From contig NZ_JAHCBF010000007.1 in the NCBI RefSeq assembly GCF_018398395.1, forward strand, positions 62,001-126,000: a stretch of DNA of 64,000 nucleotides. Reading direction: 5' to 3'. The notes under the pieces are model-generated. The model was given only the letters and a program-made list of their open reading frames with translations. It was not told where the DNA came from and made no database searches. Each line of letters begins with the position of its first letter. Within the stretch, counting starts at the first letter, position 1. Positions 24,903 through 33,461 of the stretch are shown piece after piece. The translations under genes were made by a program, and so were the position numbers. Source of the stretch: Croceicoccus gelatinilyticus. Lineage in GTDB: Bacteria > Pseudomonadota > Alphaproteobacteria > Sphingomonadales > Sphingomonadaceae.

Positions 24903-26279
24903 TCAGGCCGAAAGGTCGTACTGCTTCATCAGGTCGTAGAGCGTGGGCCGGCTGATGCCGAGCATCCGCGCGGTCGAGCTGATGTTGCCCTCGCTCCGCG
25001 CAAGAGCGTGGCGGATCACCTTGCGGTCTGCCTGCTCGCGCGCGGCCTTGAGGTTGAGCGCGTTGGCCAGTTCCTCGTCGGGTTCGGCAAGATCGAGATC
25101 CTCTGCGCTGACCAATTTCCCGTCGGCCATGATGACGGCGCGCTTCACGCGGTTCTCCAGCTCACGCACGTTGCCCGGCCAGTGCCATGTGTCGATGGCC
25201 GACAGCGCATCAGCGGAAAAGCCGGTAACCTTGGGGTTCATCTCCTTGGCGAAGCGATGCAGGAAATGCCGTGCCAGCAGCGGAGCATCACCCGGCCGTG
25301 CAGCCAGCGTCGGGATGGCAACGACGATCTCGGCAAGGCGGTAGTAGAGGTCTTCGCGGAAGGTGCCTTCGACGATCATCGCCTGCAAGTCGCGGTGCGT
25401 GGCGCAGACAATCCGAGTGTCGACCGCGATGGACTTGCGCCCGCCGACGCGTTCCAGTGTGCGCTCCTGCAGGAAGCGCAGCAACTTGGCCTGAAGCGCG
25501 AGCGGAATGTCGCCCAGTTCGTCAAGGAACAGCGTGCCGCCTTCGGCCAGTTCGATCTTGCCCTCGCGGGTCGAAGTCGCGCCGGTAAACGAACCTTTCT
25601 CGTGTCCGAAAAGCTCGCTTTCGAGCAGGTGCTCGGGAATCGCGGCGCAATTGATCGCAACGAAAGCCCCGCCGCGGCGCGGGCTGGAATCGTGCAATCC
25701 ACGGGCAAGCAGCTCCTTGCCCGTGCCGCTCGCGCCTTGCAGCAGGACCGAGACATCGGCAGGTGCGACGCGCTCGATCGTGCGGGCGACGCGAACCATT
25801 TCAGGCGCGGCCGTGACGAGCGTGCCGAGAACGCGGCTCTCCTCGCCGGACTTGGCAGCAAGGTTGCGGTTCTCCTGCTCGATCTCGCGCAAGTGCAGCG
25901 CGCGGCGCACGATCAGCGCCAGTTCGTCGATCTTCACCGGCTTGGCATAGAAGTCGTATGCGCCCCGCTCGATCGCCTGCAACGCGCTTTCGTGCGCGCC
26001 GTGGCCGCTGGCAATGATGACCTTTGTGTCGGGCTTCAGTTCCATGATCGCGTCGAGCACGGCAAATCCCTCGCTCGTGCCGTCAGGGTCCGGCGGAAGG
26101 CCGAGGTCGAGCGTGACGACATCAGGCTCCTCGGACCGCAGCGCGGCCAGCGCGGCATCGCGGTCGCCGACGCAGGTGACATCGAAATCGTCCCACGCCC
26201 ACTTGAGCTGGGCCTGGAGGCCGGGATCATCCTCGATCACCAGCAACTTCGGCAGAGCCGTCTCGCTTTTCCCGCCCAT
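24903..26279 (-). CDS. prsR: Sigma54-dependent response regulator PrsR
   Basis: This transcription activator is the partner of PrsK in XrtA/PEP-CTERM exopolysaccharide systems. The receiver domain (about 8-130) has VVTLDLGLPPDP with the phosphorylated Asp and the Lys in YAKPVKIDE. The AAA+ domain has Walker A GASGTGKE, the sigma54-contact loop GSFTGA and Walker B GGTLFLDELGD. A Fis-type HTH closes the protein (SSTARMLGISRPTLYDLMKQY). The ATG at 26279 has GGAAGG about 10 bases upstream; a TTG at 26288 would overlap prsK by 8 bases. Confidence 0.9.
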   Translation of the reverse strand: MGGKSETALPKLLVIEDDPGLQAQLKWAWDDFDVTCVGDRDAALAALRSEEPDVVTLDLGLPPDPDGTSEGFAVLDAIMELKPDTKVIIASGHGAHESALQAIERGAYDFYAKPVKIDELALIVRRALHLREIEQENRNLAAKSGEESRVLGTLVTAAPEMVRVARTIERVAPADVSVLLQGASGTGKELLARGLHDSSPRRGGAFVAINCAAIPEHLLESELFGHEKGSFTGATSTREGKIELAEGGTLFLDELGDIPLALQAKLLRFLQERTLERVGGRKSIAVDTRIVCATHRDLQAMIVEGTFREDLYYRLAEIVVAIPTLAARPGDAPLLARHFLHRFAKEMNPKVTGFSADALSAIDTWHWPGNVRELENRVKRAVIMADGKLVSAEDLDLAEPDEELANALNLKAAREQADRKVIRHALARSEGNISSTARMLGISRPTLYDLMKQYDLSA

Positions 26280-26280
26280 C

Positions 26281-28341
26281 TTACGCAACCTTCCTGTCTT
26301 CGTCCGCCTGCTCGGCCGCGCGCGGCAGCCAGATCACGAACCGCGAACCTGCGCCGACCCGCGATTCCACTTCGAGCCTGCCGCCCATCGCGCGCACGAG
26401 TTCGCGCGCCTCGTATGCCCCGATGCCGAAACCGTTGTTCTTCGTGGACACGAACGGCTTGAACAGGCCCGAACGGATGAATTCGGGCGACATGCCGCAG
26501 CCGCTGTCGACGACGGCGACACCGGCCATGCGGTCTGTTCCGGGGAAATGGATCTCGACCTTTTGATCCGCATTGCTCGCTTCGATGGCGTTGCGCACAA
26601 GGTGCTTGAGCACGGTTTCCAAGGCATCGTGATCACCCAGCAGGGTCGCGCCGCCTCCATGCCCGACTTCGACCAGATCGCCCGCAATCTCGGCGCGCAG
26701 CGCGCTATGCACCGCGTCCAGCGGAGAAAGCGGAGAGGGAGAGCCGACCCCGTTGGTGCCGTAGTTCGAAAGCCTGCCAATCAGCCCTTCCAGTCGCTCC
26801 GTCGCGTTACGAAGGGTTACAAGCATGTCTGCACGAAACGCCGGTTTCTCGATATGCCGCTCTGCATTCGACACCAGCAATCCGAACTGGCTGGCAAGGT
26901 TCTTGATGTCGTGCATCACGAAAGCCATGCGGCGGTTGAATTCGTCAAATCGCGCGGATTCCAGCAGTGCTTTTTGCGCCTGGTTCTGGCTGAGGTGTGC
27001 GGCAAGCTGCTGACCGACAATGCGCAGGAGATCGTGATCTTCCCAGTCAAGCTCACGCGAATAGGCCGGGCGGGCCAGTACGATCATCCCAGTCGTCCGG
27101 CCATCCACCTGCAATGGCACGAGCAACCAGGCACGCGACAAAGAAGTCAGCCATTGCGGCAAATGATGCCCCCCGAACGGCTGGTGCCCGTTGCGCACCC
27201 GGTCGAGCTCGATCACTCCACCGTCGCAGGCAATCATTCGCACGAGCGTTTCGGGTATTCCGGTGGCCGGCACTTCAAGCGTTGGCCACTGCCAATGCGC
27301 GCTCAACTCGAAGGCGCCATCGTCTCCCGGTGACATGAGAAAGCCTGCCGGACTGTCGACGATATCGGCTAGCGCCTGGACCACGCGCTGCTCGGCTGGT
27401 GCGGAATTGGCCCCTATCGTCGCTGACAACCGCAGCCATTCTTCGCGATAGTCGTAGCGATGGCGGAACAGGTTGCGCACCAAAATCTCGCGAAGCCACG
27501 TCCGCAGGTTTCGTGACGCGAGCAGCGCCCCGATCGCGATCGCGAAAACAACGGCACCGAAACGCCCCACGATCCCCAAGCCCGGATCATCCCCCGCAAC
27601 GGCCCCGTCGATCGTGAACAAGGCGAAGAGGTAGAAAGCGATGACGATCAACGACAGCGACTGGAACGTGACGGTGCGCGAAGGCGAAAATTCGCGCGCA
27701 CCTTTCTGCCGCCCGTCGAGCCAGAGGAAGAAAGCAGCGACGCTCCATGCCGCGGCCCGCAGAAAGCTCATCGCCGCGGGCAGTTCGCCCCAAAGGTAGC
27801 TCGCGGCAAAGACGTTGAGTTCAGTCCCCCACGCTACAACCAGTGCGCCGGCCATCCACTTGATGCGCGGCCGCTGTTGAGGACCTGCCCCACCGTACAG
27901 GTTGTGAACGAGTACCAAGGTGCCGATAGCGAAAAGGAGGTGGAAGATCGCCGACACCTTCGCCATCAGCGAAAAGGCAACGGGGATCGGGAATATCCCG
28001 GCCAACACTGCTAAAGGCACTTGCAAAAGCTCTGCCAAGGCAAGGGCGATCAGTAATGGCCCAACGGGGCGAAGGCTTGCGTGTCTGCCATCGGCGGCGA
28101 ACAGGGCGCGGATCAAGGCAAGCCAAACCAGATTGCGCAAGGCGGTGACCAGCCAGATGCCGGCGGGATCGATCACGCCGGGAGTGCTCACCAACAAATG
28201 GGCCGCGGTAGTGCCGAGACCGGCGATGACGAGCGCCCGCGAAGGTGCCTGCGCGGCACCGCGCCAAAGCAGGTATGCCGAGGTCAGGCACGCAAATGCC
28301 GCCAGCGCCTGTACGAGCGAGACGAAGAACGCGACGCTCAT
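26281..28341 (-). CDS. prsK: XrtA/PEP-CTERM-type histidine kinase PrsK
   Basis: This 686-residue membrane histidine kinase has eight or so N-terminal helices (about 1-290), a GAF domain (about 330-460), a dimerisation region with FNRRMAFVMHDIKNLASQFGLLVSNAERH carrying the His, and a HATPase domain (VDSGCGM, NNGFGIGAYEARELVRAMGG). The N-terminal membrane block plus the HDIKN box is the PrsK pattern. Its TAA stop lies one base before the prsR ATG, so the pair is coupled. No exosortase, PEP-CTERM protein or polysaccharide genes occur in the window. Confidence 0.88.
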   Translation of the reverse strand: MSVAFFVSLVQALAAFACLTSAYLLWRGAAQAPSRALVIAGLGTTAAHLLVSTPGVIDPAGIWLVTALRNLVWLALIRALFAADGRHASLRPVGPLLIALALAELLQVPLAVLAGIFPIPVAFSLMAKVSAIFHLLFAIGTLVLVHNLYGGAGPQQRPRIKWMAGALVVAWGTELNVFAASYLWGELPAAMSFLRAAAWSVAAFFLWLDGRQKGAREFSPSRTVTFQSLSLIVIAFYLFALFTIDGAVAGDDPGLGIVGRFGAVVFAIAIGALLASRNLRTWLREILVRNLFRHRYDYREEWLRLSATIGANSAPAEQRVVQALADIVDSPAGFLMSPGDDGAFELSAHWQWPTLEVPATGIPETLVRMIACDGGVIELDRVRNGHQPFGGHHLPQWLTSLSRAWLLVPLQVDGRTTGMIVLARPAYSRELDWEDHDLLRIVGQQLAAHLSQNQAQKALLESARFDEFNRRMAFVMHDIKNLASQFGLLVSNAERHIEKPAFRADMLVTLRNATERLEGLIGRLSNYGTNGVGSPSPLSPLDAVHSALRAEIAGDLVEVGHGGGATLLGDHDALETVLKHLVRNAIEASNADQKVEIHFPGTDRMAGVAVVDSGCGMSPEFIRSGLFKPFVSTKNNGFGIGAYEARELVRAMGGRLEVESRVGAGSRFVIWLPRAAEQADEDRKVA

Positions 28342-28464
28342 CAGCAGGCAACCACGGCCGCGGTCTCACCCGCCAAGCCGGAGCCGTTATCGCAGGAGTG
28401 CAAGTGCGCCTGATCCATGGCCGCCAAATTTAAACACCCATGGTAAATGCGCCGTAAACGCAAA

Positions 28465-28496
28465 GGCGCCGGATCCCCCTTGGAAGATCCGGCGCC
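28465..28496 (-). terminator. Hairpin terminator downstream of the small membrane protein
   Basis: GGCGCCGGATC and GATCCGGCGCC form an 11-base-pair stem with a 10-base loop. On the minus strand it is followed by TTTGCGTTT. It ends the gene that stops at 28537. Confidence 0.75.
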
Positions 28497-28536
28497 CGCG
28501 CTTTGATTTTCGCCGCAAAAACGGCGCTGGATGATT

Positions 28537-28821
28537 TTATTCGGAAATTCGTTCCGCTGCCGTGTCGGCGGCACTGCCGACGCTTTCGGCTGCGTCGCCG
28601 ACACTATTGGCAGCATCGGCAATTGCGTTGTCACGCGCGATTTCGGCATCGTTACCCTTCATGAGCACGAAACCGCCGATTATAACGGCCAGCAGCAGGA
28701 CTATGACAATTGCCCAACCGGCACCCCCACGAGAGCGTGCAGGCTCTTCGCGGATAATTTCAGTATGGGTATGGGTATCGCCCGCGGGCGTGCGGGTTTC
28801 AGTATAACGTTCTTCTACCAT
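28537..28821 (-). CDS. Small single-pass membrane protein, likely general-stress
   Basis: This is a 94-residue protein of unknown function. Residues 1-about 33 are polar (MVEERYTETRTPAG, HTHTEIIREEPARSR). One membrane helix spans about 37-55 (WAIVIVLLLAVIIGGFVLM), and the tail is Ala/Asp/Ser-rich with an amphipathic repeat (NAIADAANSVGDAAESVGSAADTA). The ATG at 28821 is chosen for its GGGGAG at 8 bases; the ATG at 28839 lacks a ribosome site. An EcfG-like promoter lies 35-60 bases upstream. The tail resembles helix-forming stress or membrane-associated proteins. Confidence 0.75.
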   Translation of the reverse strand: MVEERYTETRTPAGDTHTHTEIIREEPARSRGGAGWAIVIVLLLAVIIGGFVLMKGNDAEIARDNAIADAANSVGDAAESVGSAADTAAERISE

Positions 28822-28854
28822 CAAAGGTCTCCCCTTCATTCAAGTTGAAGGGAA

Positions 28855-28880
28855 AACTCTCAAGGTCAGTACGTTGTTCC
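28855..28880 (-). promoter_or_regulatory. EcfG-like general-stress promoter
   Basis: On the minus strand, GGAAC at 28880-28876, a 17-base spacer, then AGTT at 28858-28855. It fits GGAAC-N17-nGTT with A for the usual C. It is placed correctly for the 94-residue membrane protein. Confidence 0.6.
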
Positions 28881-28908
28881 GCGGGGTGTGCGACCCTGCG
28901 GGGGTGGA

Positions 28909-29058
28909 TCAGCCGCCAAGCAGGCCGTCCAGCGTCCGGCGGAAGCCGCCCGAACGGGCACCTTCCTGCTTTGCGATGGTGTCAAGCCACGCCGCGATGT
29001 CGCTGGTGCCTTCTTCGGTGTTTCCCTGAGGGAGAATCGAAGTCTTGCCAGTGTCCAT
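28909..29058 (-). CDS. Small 49-residue ORF, unknown function
   Basis: This is a short open frame, ATG at 29058 to TGA at 28909, with GGGGAC about 9 bases upstream. The product (MDTGKTSILPQGNTEEGTSD at the N-terminus, ending RRTLDGLLGG) has a central amphipathic helix DIAAWLDTIAKQEGA and Gly-rich ends. It contains no Cys, no membrane helix and no motif I recognise. GC-biased third positions and a good ribosome site favour coding. A candidate promoter TTGACA-N17-TTCTCT lies upstream on the minus strand. It is next to a stress-type gene and a regulator. Confidence 0.55.
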   Translation of the reverse strand: MDTGKTSILPQGNTEEGTSDIAAWLDTIAKQEGARSGGFRRTLDGLLGG

Positions 29059-29112
29059 TGAAAGTAGTCCCCGGTTAGTCCAGATCACGTAGAGAACCGC
29101 TGCCTGACACCA

Positions 29113-29134
29113 ATGTCAATATGTCACAATGTAT
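29113..29134. repeat. Three tandem 8-base repeats in a divergent regulatory region
   Basis: ATGTCA at 29113, ATGTCA at 29121 and ATGTAT at 29129 recur with an exact 8-base period, between the 49-residue ORF (-) and the winged-helix regulator (+). Confidence 0.45.
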
Positions 29135-29155
29135 CAAAAACGGCAGAAATCCGGG

Positions 29156-29173
29156 TGTTGCAACGCCGCAACA
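29156..29173. promoter_or_regulatory. Palindromic operator candidate
   Basis: TGTTGC-AACGCC-GCAACA is a perfect 6-6-6 inverted repeat 55 bases upstream of the regulator ATG. It could be an operator for a dimeric regulator. Confidence 0.35.
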
Positions 29174-29227
29174 TCATAAGTGGTTCCCACATTGCAATTG
29201 CTTCCCGGATGGCCCAGCAAACGCACA

Positions 29228-29863
29228 ATGATTGCTGACGATTTTTTGCCTGATGACGCATTTTCCGACTGCACCGGACCCGACAAGCACGAAATTGCTG
29301 AGACTCTGCCGCGAATCGACATCGCAGAACCGATTGCTGGCATTGCATTCGTCAGCCTGGACTTGCCCGATGCGCCGGACCGGATCGCGACACGTTTGCG
29401 TGCGGGACGGAAGGTCATCGCGCCAGCAACCGTCGCACGCAAATCTCAGCGCGTGGCAGCTCTTTCTCTAGGCGCTCATGAATTTCTCACTCTCGGTCCG
29501 CTCGACCCCGATCAGTTGTCGGCCCGGCTTGATCTCTTGGCGGGTCGCTCTGCCCTTCCCGTCGACATGGCGTTAGACGCGCGGTGCGGCGTCCTGTCGC
29601 TGGGAGACGGGGCGCACGCCCTTAATGAGCGCGAGGCCCGCCTTTTTGCAGTGTTACTGGATCGTCGCGGCGGGTTTGCCACGCATGATGAGCTTCTCCA
29701 GGAAGTCTGGGGCTCGCGCGAATATGATCGCCAAAAGCTGAGGGTCCTGATCAACCGCCTGCGCAAGCGGATTGAGCCGGAACCCGACATGCCCCGCTAT
29801 TTGCTGGCCGAAGCCGCAATCGGGTATCGCATTGGCCGTCCGGCCAGCCATCGTCACATATAG
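29228..29863 (+). CDS. Winged-helix response-regulator-like protein with degenerate receiver
   Basis: This 211-residue protein has a C-terminal OmpR/PhoB-type winged helix (about 125-207: ALNEREARLFAVLLDRRGGFATHDELLQEVWG, KLRVLINRLRKRIEPEPDMPRYLLAEAAIGYRI). The N-terminal 110 residues are receiver-like in size, but no phosphorylatable Asp in a clear LDxxLP motif is visible, so it is probably phosphorylation-independent. The ATG at 29228 is chosen; a GTG at 29180 is possible and neither has a strong ribosome site. Its 3' end overlaps the convergent SLC13 gene by 10 bases. Confidence 0.75.
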   Translation: MIADDFLPDDAFSDCTGPDKHEIAETLPRIDIAEPIAGIAFVSLDLPDAPDRIATRLRAGRKVIAPATVARKSQRVAALSLGAHEFLTLGPLDPDQLSARLDLLAGRSALPVDMALDARCGVLSLGDGAHALNEREARLFAVLLDRRGGFATHDELLQEVWGSREYDRQKLRVLINRLRKRIEPEPDMPRYLLAEAAIGYRIGRPASHRHI

Positions 29864-31653
29864 AAGAAGACCAGCATCAACGAGAGTGTCGTTGCCATCA
29901 AGACGACCAGCGGCACGCCAGTGCGCAGGTAGTCACTGAACCTGTAGCGCCCCTCTTCCATGATCAGCATGTTCGTCTGGTACGCAATCGGTGTGGCGTA
30001 GCAAAGGTTACAGCCGAACAGCACCGCGAGGACCAATGGTTCGACGGGAAGGCCCAGCTTTTCGGCAATGCTGAACGCGATCGGCGTGCCGACGGTGGCA
30101 GCCGCGGCATTGGACGCAAAGTTGGTGAGCAGCGTCACGAAAAGCATCACTGCGGCCACGATCATCGCAGGCGGCAGGAACTGGAGACCTGTGGACAAAA
30201 CCCCGCCAAGCCATGCGGCAGCCCCGCTTTCGAGGATCAGGCGCCCGATGGCGATGCTGGCCGCAACCAGCACGATGACGTTTGCCGAGAGCGCGCGTCC
30301 AACACGATCAAACTTCACGCAACCGGTCGCAAACATTAGGATCGCACCAACCAGCGCCGCGATCGCAATGGGCCACAATCCGATGCTGGCCGTTGCGACC
30401 GACCCGAACATGATGGCTGCCGACATCAGCGCCTTGGACCGGCGCGGAACTTCCACTACGCCTTCCAGCACCAGCAAACGGTCGCTTTCGGCGAATTCCT
30501 CGATCTCGGCCATGGGGCCCATGACCAGCAGCACGTCGCCCGGCTTCAGCTGAAGCTCGGAATATTCGTGACGCCCGCGATCAGGCCCGCGGTTCAACTG
30601 GTGGATGCCCAGGACGGCGACACCGAATTGCCCGGCAACGCCCGATGACGGGATCGTGAGGCCAACCAGACGCGATTCGGCAGTAACTGCCATTTCGACC
30701 ACGACGACGTCGCTGGCCTGCGTCCGGGCGGCGGCGTTGATGCGTTCTACCACCCAGGCAGGTGCCACGCGAGCCTTCAGGATGCGCACGGCATCTTCCA
30801 GTGCCTTGTGCGTTCCCGATACCGGAAGGCGCGAATTGGCCGTGATTTGGCGGTCCAATGAGCCTTCGAACGCGAAACCTTCGGGCAGTCGTTCAAGCAG
30901 ATCGCGAGGGGTTTGACCGATCAATTCGCTGTCATCATCAATGCGCAGCGTCGCTGAAAACGTGCGCATGGCGCGCGTGAAAGCCTGTCCGTTATCCGGC
31001 AACAGGCGAGGCATCACCAGCCAAAGGTAAGGCAGCGCAACCAGAGCGGCGACGGCCACGATCGGCGTGTAATCGAACACGCGCATCGGCTCCATGCCAA
31101 GATCGGCGGCGATCGAGACAACCAGCAGGTTGGTGGATGTGCCGATAGTGGTTGCCATGCCGCCAATCAGAACGGCTGCGTTCAGCGGGATAAGGGTCTT
31201 CGAAGCCGCCATAGCCCCGCGTTCCGCAAGTCCGACGAAAACGGGCAGCAGCAGCACCAGCACTGGCGTGTCGTTGACCATCATCGACAGCACCATCGCG
31301 AGCAGCAGCGAGACCAGCATGCCGAGATGCTTGTTGAGCTTCCAAACCTGGGCAAGCAGGCGTGTAGCAGGTTCGAGCGCGCCGGTGACGACAAGGCCGC
31401 GCCCCATCACCATCAGTGCGCAAATCGTAATCAGCGCCGGGTGCCCGAAGCCAGAGAACGCAAGCGCCAACCCTTGTGTCTGCCCTTGCCCTTCCAACGG
31501 GAAGAAGAAGAGACCCAGCGCAATGAGAACAATGGTGACAAGGCTGACAATTTCCGTCGCGATGCGTCCGCGCGCGAACGCGATGAACATCGCGAGGGTG
31601 AGGACCATCGCGCCCAGTGCATGATAGGGGGGAATGCCGGGCATATAACCCAT
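29854..31653 (-). CDS. SLC13/DASS-type permease with RCK_C (TrkA-C) domains
   Basis: This is an inner-membrane anion transporter-like protein, 599 residues. Hydrophobic helices occupy about 1-195 and 395-599. Two cytosolic RCK_C-type domains lie between, around 210-290 and 300-390 (GVAGQFGVAVLGIHQLNR, LKPGDVLLVMGPMAEIEEF). The repeat motifs SMMVNDTPVLVLLLPV and TNFASNAAAATVGTPIA correspond to the DASS signature loops. The substrate is not evident; sulfate or dicarboxylate are known in the family. Confidence 0.85.
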   Translation of the reverse strand: MGYMPGIPPYHALGAMVLTLAMFIAFARGRIATEIVSLVTIVLIALGLFFFPLEGQGQTQGLALAFSGFGHPALITICALMVMGRGLVVTGALEPATRLLAQVWKLNKHLGMLVSLLLAMVLSMMVNDTPVLVLLLPVFVGLAERGAMAASKTLIPLNAAVLIGGMATTIGTSTNLLVVSIAADLGMEPMRVFDYTPIVAVAALVALPYLWLVMPRLLPDNGQAFTRAMRTFSATLRIDDDSELIGQTPRDLLERLPEGFAFEGSLDRQITANSRLPVSGTHKALEDAVRILKARVAPAWVVERINAAARTQASDVVVVEMAVTAESRLVGLTIPSSGVAGQFGVAVLGIHQLNRGPDRGRHEYSELQLKPGDVLLVMGPMAEIEEFAESDRLLVLEGVVEVPRRSKALMSAAIMFGSVATASIGLWPIAIAALVGAILMFATGCVKFDRVGRALSANVIVLVAASIAIGRLILESGAAAWLGGVLSTGLQFLPPAMIVAAVMLFVTLLTNFASNAAAATVGTPIAFSIAEKLGLPVEPLVLAVLFGCNLCYATPIAYQTNMLIMEEGRYRFSDYLRTGVPLVVLMATTLSLMLVFFYM

Positions 31654-31732
31654 GGTTACCAGCCCTTTGCGGTGCGCGCTACAGGTGACAGGTGAAGCGC
31701 GCGGTTCCGCATGAATATCGCATTCCCGGTAA

Positions 31733-31816
31733 TGGTGCCCCTGGCCCGACTCGAACGGGCACGTCCTAAGACAAACGATTTTGAGTCGTTCGCGTCTACC
31801 ATTCCGCCACAGGGGC
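31733..31816 (-). tRNA. tRNA-Leu (anticodon CAA), CCA encoded
   Basis: On the minus strand GCCCCTG (31816-31810) pairs with CAGGGGC (31743-31737). The discriminator is A and CCA is encoded at 31735-31733. The anticodon stem AACGA/TCGTT closes the loop CTCAAAA, giving CAA. A long variable arm is present, as expected for leucine tRNA. Confidence 0.95.
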
Positions 31817-31867
31817 CCGCTGCAAGTGCATGCGGGACGACGCTCTTAACCGCGCCGCCCGCGTGCT

Positions 31868-32689
31868 TCAAGCAGACTTCAATGCACCGACCAGAAGCTT
31901 GTGCAGGCGCGAGTGCAGAACGTCGTTACCGGCAAGGATCGTCTGGTCGCAGATCTGTTCGGACCGGCCGCGCCAGTCCGACACGAAGCCGCCGGCTTCG
32001 CGCACCAGGAGACAGCCTGCGGCCGTATCCCAGGGCTTGAGGCCCGATTCCCAGAAACCTTCGTAACGGCCCGCAGCAACCCACGCGAGGTCGAGTGAAG
32101 CCGTACCGTAGCGGCGAATGCCCGCAACGCGCGGAGCGATCTCACCCGCGATCTTGGCCCATTCGGAAAAGTTGCCGGCGCCTGCGAAGGGAATGCCCGT
32201 CGCGATCAGCGATTCGGTAAGTTCGCGCCGGCCCGAAACGCGAAGACGCGCATCGTGAAGCCATGCGCCGCGGCTCTTTTCGGCCCAGTACGTCTCGTCG
32301 GTGACGGGCTGATAGACGACGGCGTGCGTCACCTCACCCCAACCCGAACCGTCGAGCTTGGGCTCCTGCACCGCGATCGAGATCGCGAAGTGCGGAAGGC
32401 CGTGAAGGAAGTTCGACGTGCCATCCAGCGGGTCGATGATGAAGCGTGGCTTGCCGTCCTCACCCTCGATCTCGCCGGATTCCTCGAGCAGGAAGCCCCA
32501 GCCCGGGCGTGCGGTGCGCAGTTCTTCCCAAAGCGTGCGTTCAGCGGCGCGGTCGGCCTTCGACACGAAGTCTGCAGGCCCCTTGCGGCTGGCCTGCAGG
32601 TGTTCGACTTCGCCGAAGTCGCGGCGCAGGCGCGAGCCGGCCTTGCGGGCGGCGCGCTCCATGACGCGGATAAGTCCGGTAATTGCCAT
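31868..32689 (-). CDS. Inositol monophosphatase family protein
   Basis: This magnesium-dependent phosphatase of 273 residues probably hydrolyses inositol-1-phosphate or a related sugar phosphate. It has the metal-binding motifs DFVSKADRAAE, LLEESGEIEG, IDPLDGTSNFLHG and, near the C-terminus, KPWDTAAGCLLVREAGG (W-D-x-A-A/G). It is 12 bases downstream of efp on the same strand, a linkage consistent with SuhB-type genes of this group. Confidence 0.9.
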   Translation of the reverse strand: MAITGLIRVMERAARKAGSRLRRDFGEVEHLQASRKGPADFVSKADRAAERTLWEELRTARPGWGFLLEESGEIEGEDGKPRFIIDPLDGTSNFLHGLPHFAISIAVQEPKLDGSGWGEVTHAVVYQPVTDETYWAEKSRGAWLHDARLRVSGRRELTESLIATGIPFAGAGNFSEWAKIAGEIAPRVAGIRRYGTASLDLAWVAAGRYEGFWESGLKPWDTAAGCLLVREAGGFVSDWRGRSEQICDQTILAGNDVLHSRLHKLLVGALKSA

Positions 32690-32701
32690 CTCGTCTTACC
32701 C

Positions 32702-33265
32702 TTACGAGGCCTTGCCCACGTAAGTACGCTCGTACACGTCGACGACGATGCGCGTGCCGCTTTCGATGTGCGGCGGCACCATGACGCGCACGCCGTTTTC
32801 GAGCACGGCGGGCTTGTAGCTCGACGAAGCGGTCTGGCCCTTAACTACGGCGTCGGCCTCGACGATGTTAGCCTCGACCTGTTCGGGAAGCTGCACCGAG
32901 ATCGGCTTTTCTTCCCAGAGTTCGAGCAGGACCTGCATGCCGTCTTCAAGGAAGGCCGCCGCATCGCCCAGCAGGTCTGCGGGAAGCATGATCTGTTCGA
33001 AGGTCTCGGTATCCATGAAGACGAGCATGTCGTCTTCGGCGTAGAGATACTGGAAGTCCTTGGTATCGAGACGCACGCGTTCGACCGTGTCGGCGCTACG
33101 GAAGCGGACGTTGGTCTTGCGGCCATCCTGCAGGTTCTTCATTTCGACCTGCATGTAGGCGCCGCCCTTGCCGGGCTGCGTGTGCTGGATCTTGGCAACC
33201 TTCCAGATGCCGCCTTCGTATTCGATGATGTTGCCGGGGCGAATGTCGACGCCGCTGATCTTCAT
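32702..33265 (-). CDS. efp: Translation elongation factor P
   Basis: EF-P rescues ribosomes stalled at consecutive prolines. The 187-residue protein has the three beta-barrel domains of the family: KOW-like N-terminus ([37 protein letters not shown]), a middle OB domain and a C-terminal OB domain. The loop tip is Lys in PGKGG, the residue modified by EpmA in many bacteria; no epm gene is in the window. It is transcribed divergently from apt. Confidence 0.96.
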   Translation of the reverse strand: MKISGVDIRPGNIIEYEGGIWKVAKIQHTQPGKGGAYMQVEMKNLQDGRKTNVRFRSADTVERVRLDTKDFQYLYAEDDMLVFMDTETFEQIMLPADLLGDAAAFLEDGMQVLLELWEEKPISVQLPEQVEANIVEADAVVKGQTASSSYKPAVLENGVRVMVPPHIESGTRIVVDVYERTYVGKAS

Positions 33266-33461
33266 GGTGCTTCAGCCTGTGAAAGAACGTGGATTCCTGT
33301 CGGAAAGCGCCGCCCTTAGCGGCAAGGACGCCGCGCGGCAAGCAAGCGCTGCTGTCATAAAGCGGCCCGCCCGATATCGTTCCTGTCCCGCACAGGCGTT
33401 GCGGGGGCGAAAGGCTTTCCCTATCGTCGCGTCCGCAACCACAGGAGGCCCGGTTCCGCAC

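Noticed and set aside
26280-26288. TTG start of prsR at 26288
   Set aside because: The ATG at 26279 has better ribosome-site spacing and directly follows the prsK stop.
29028-29056. TGAGGG near 29028 as another metal-sigma promoter
   Set aside because: It lacks a CGTA element at 15-16 bases and lies inside the 49-residue ORF.
33352-33369. CTGTCAT followed by AAAG upstream of apt as a PhoB box
   Set aside because: Only one heptamer is present; the second position reads CGGCCCG.
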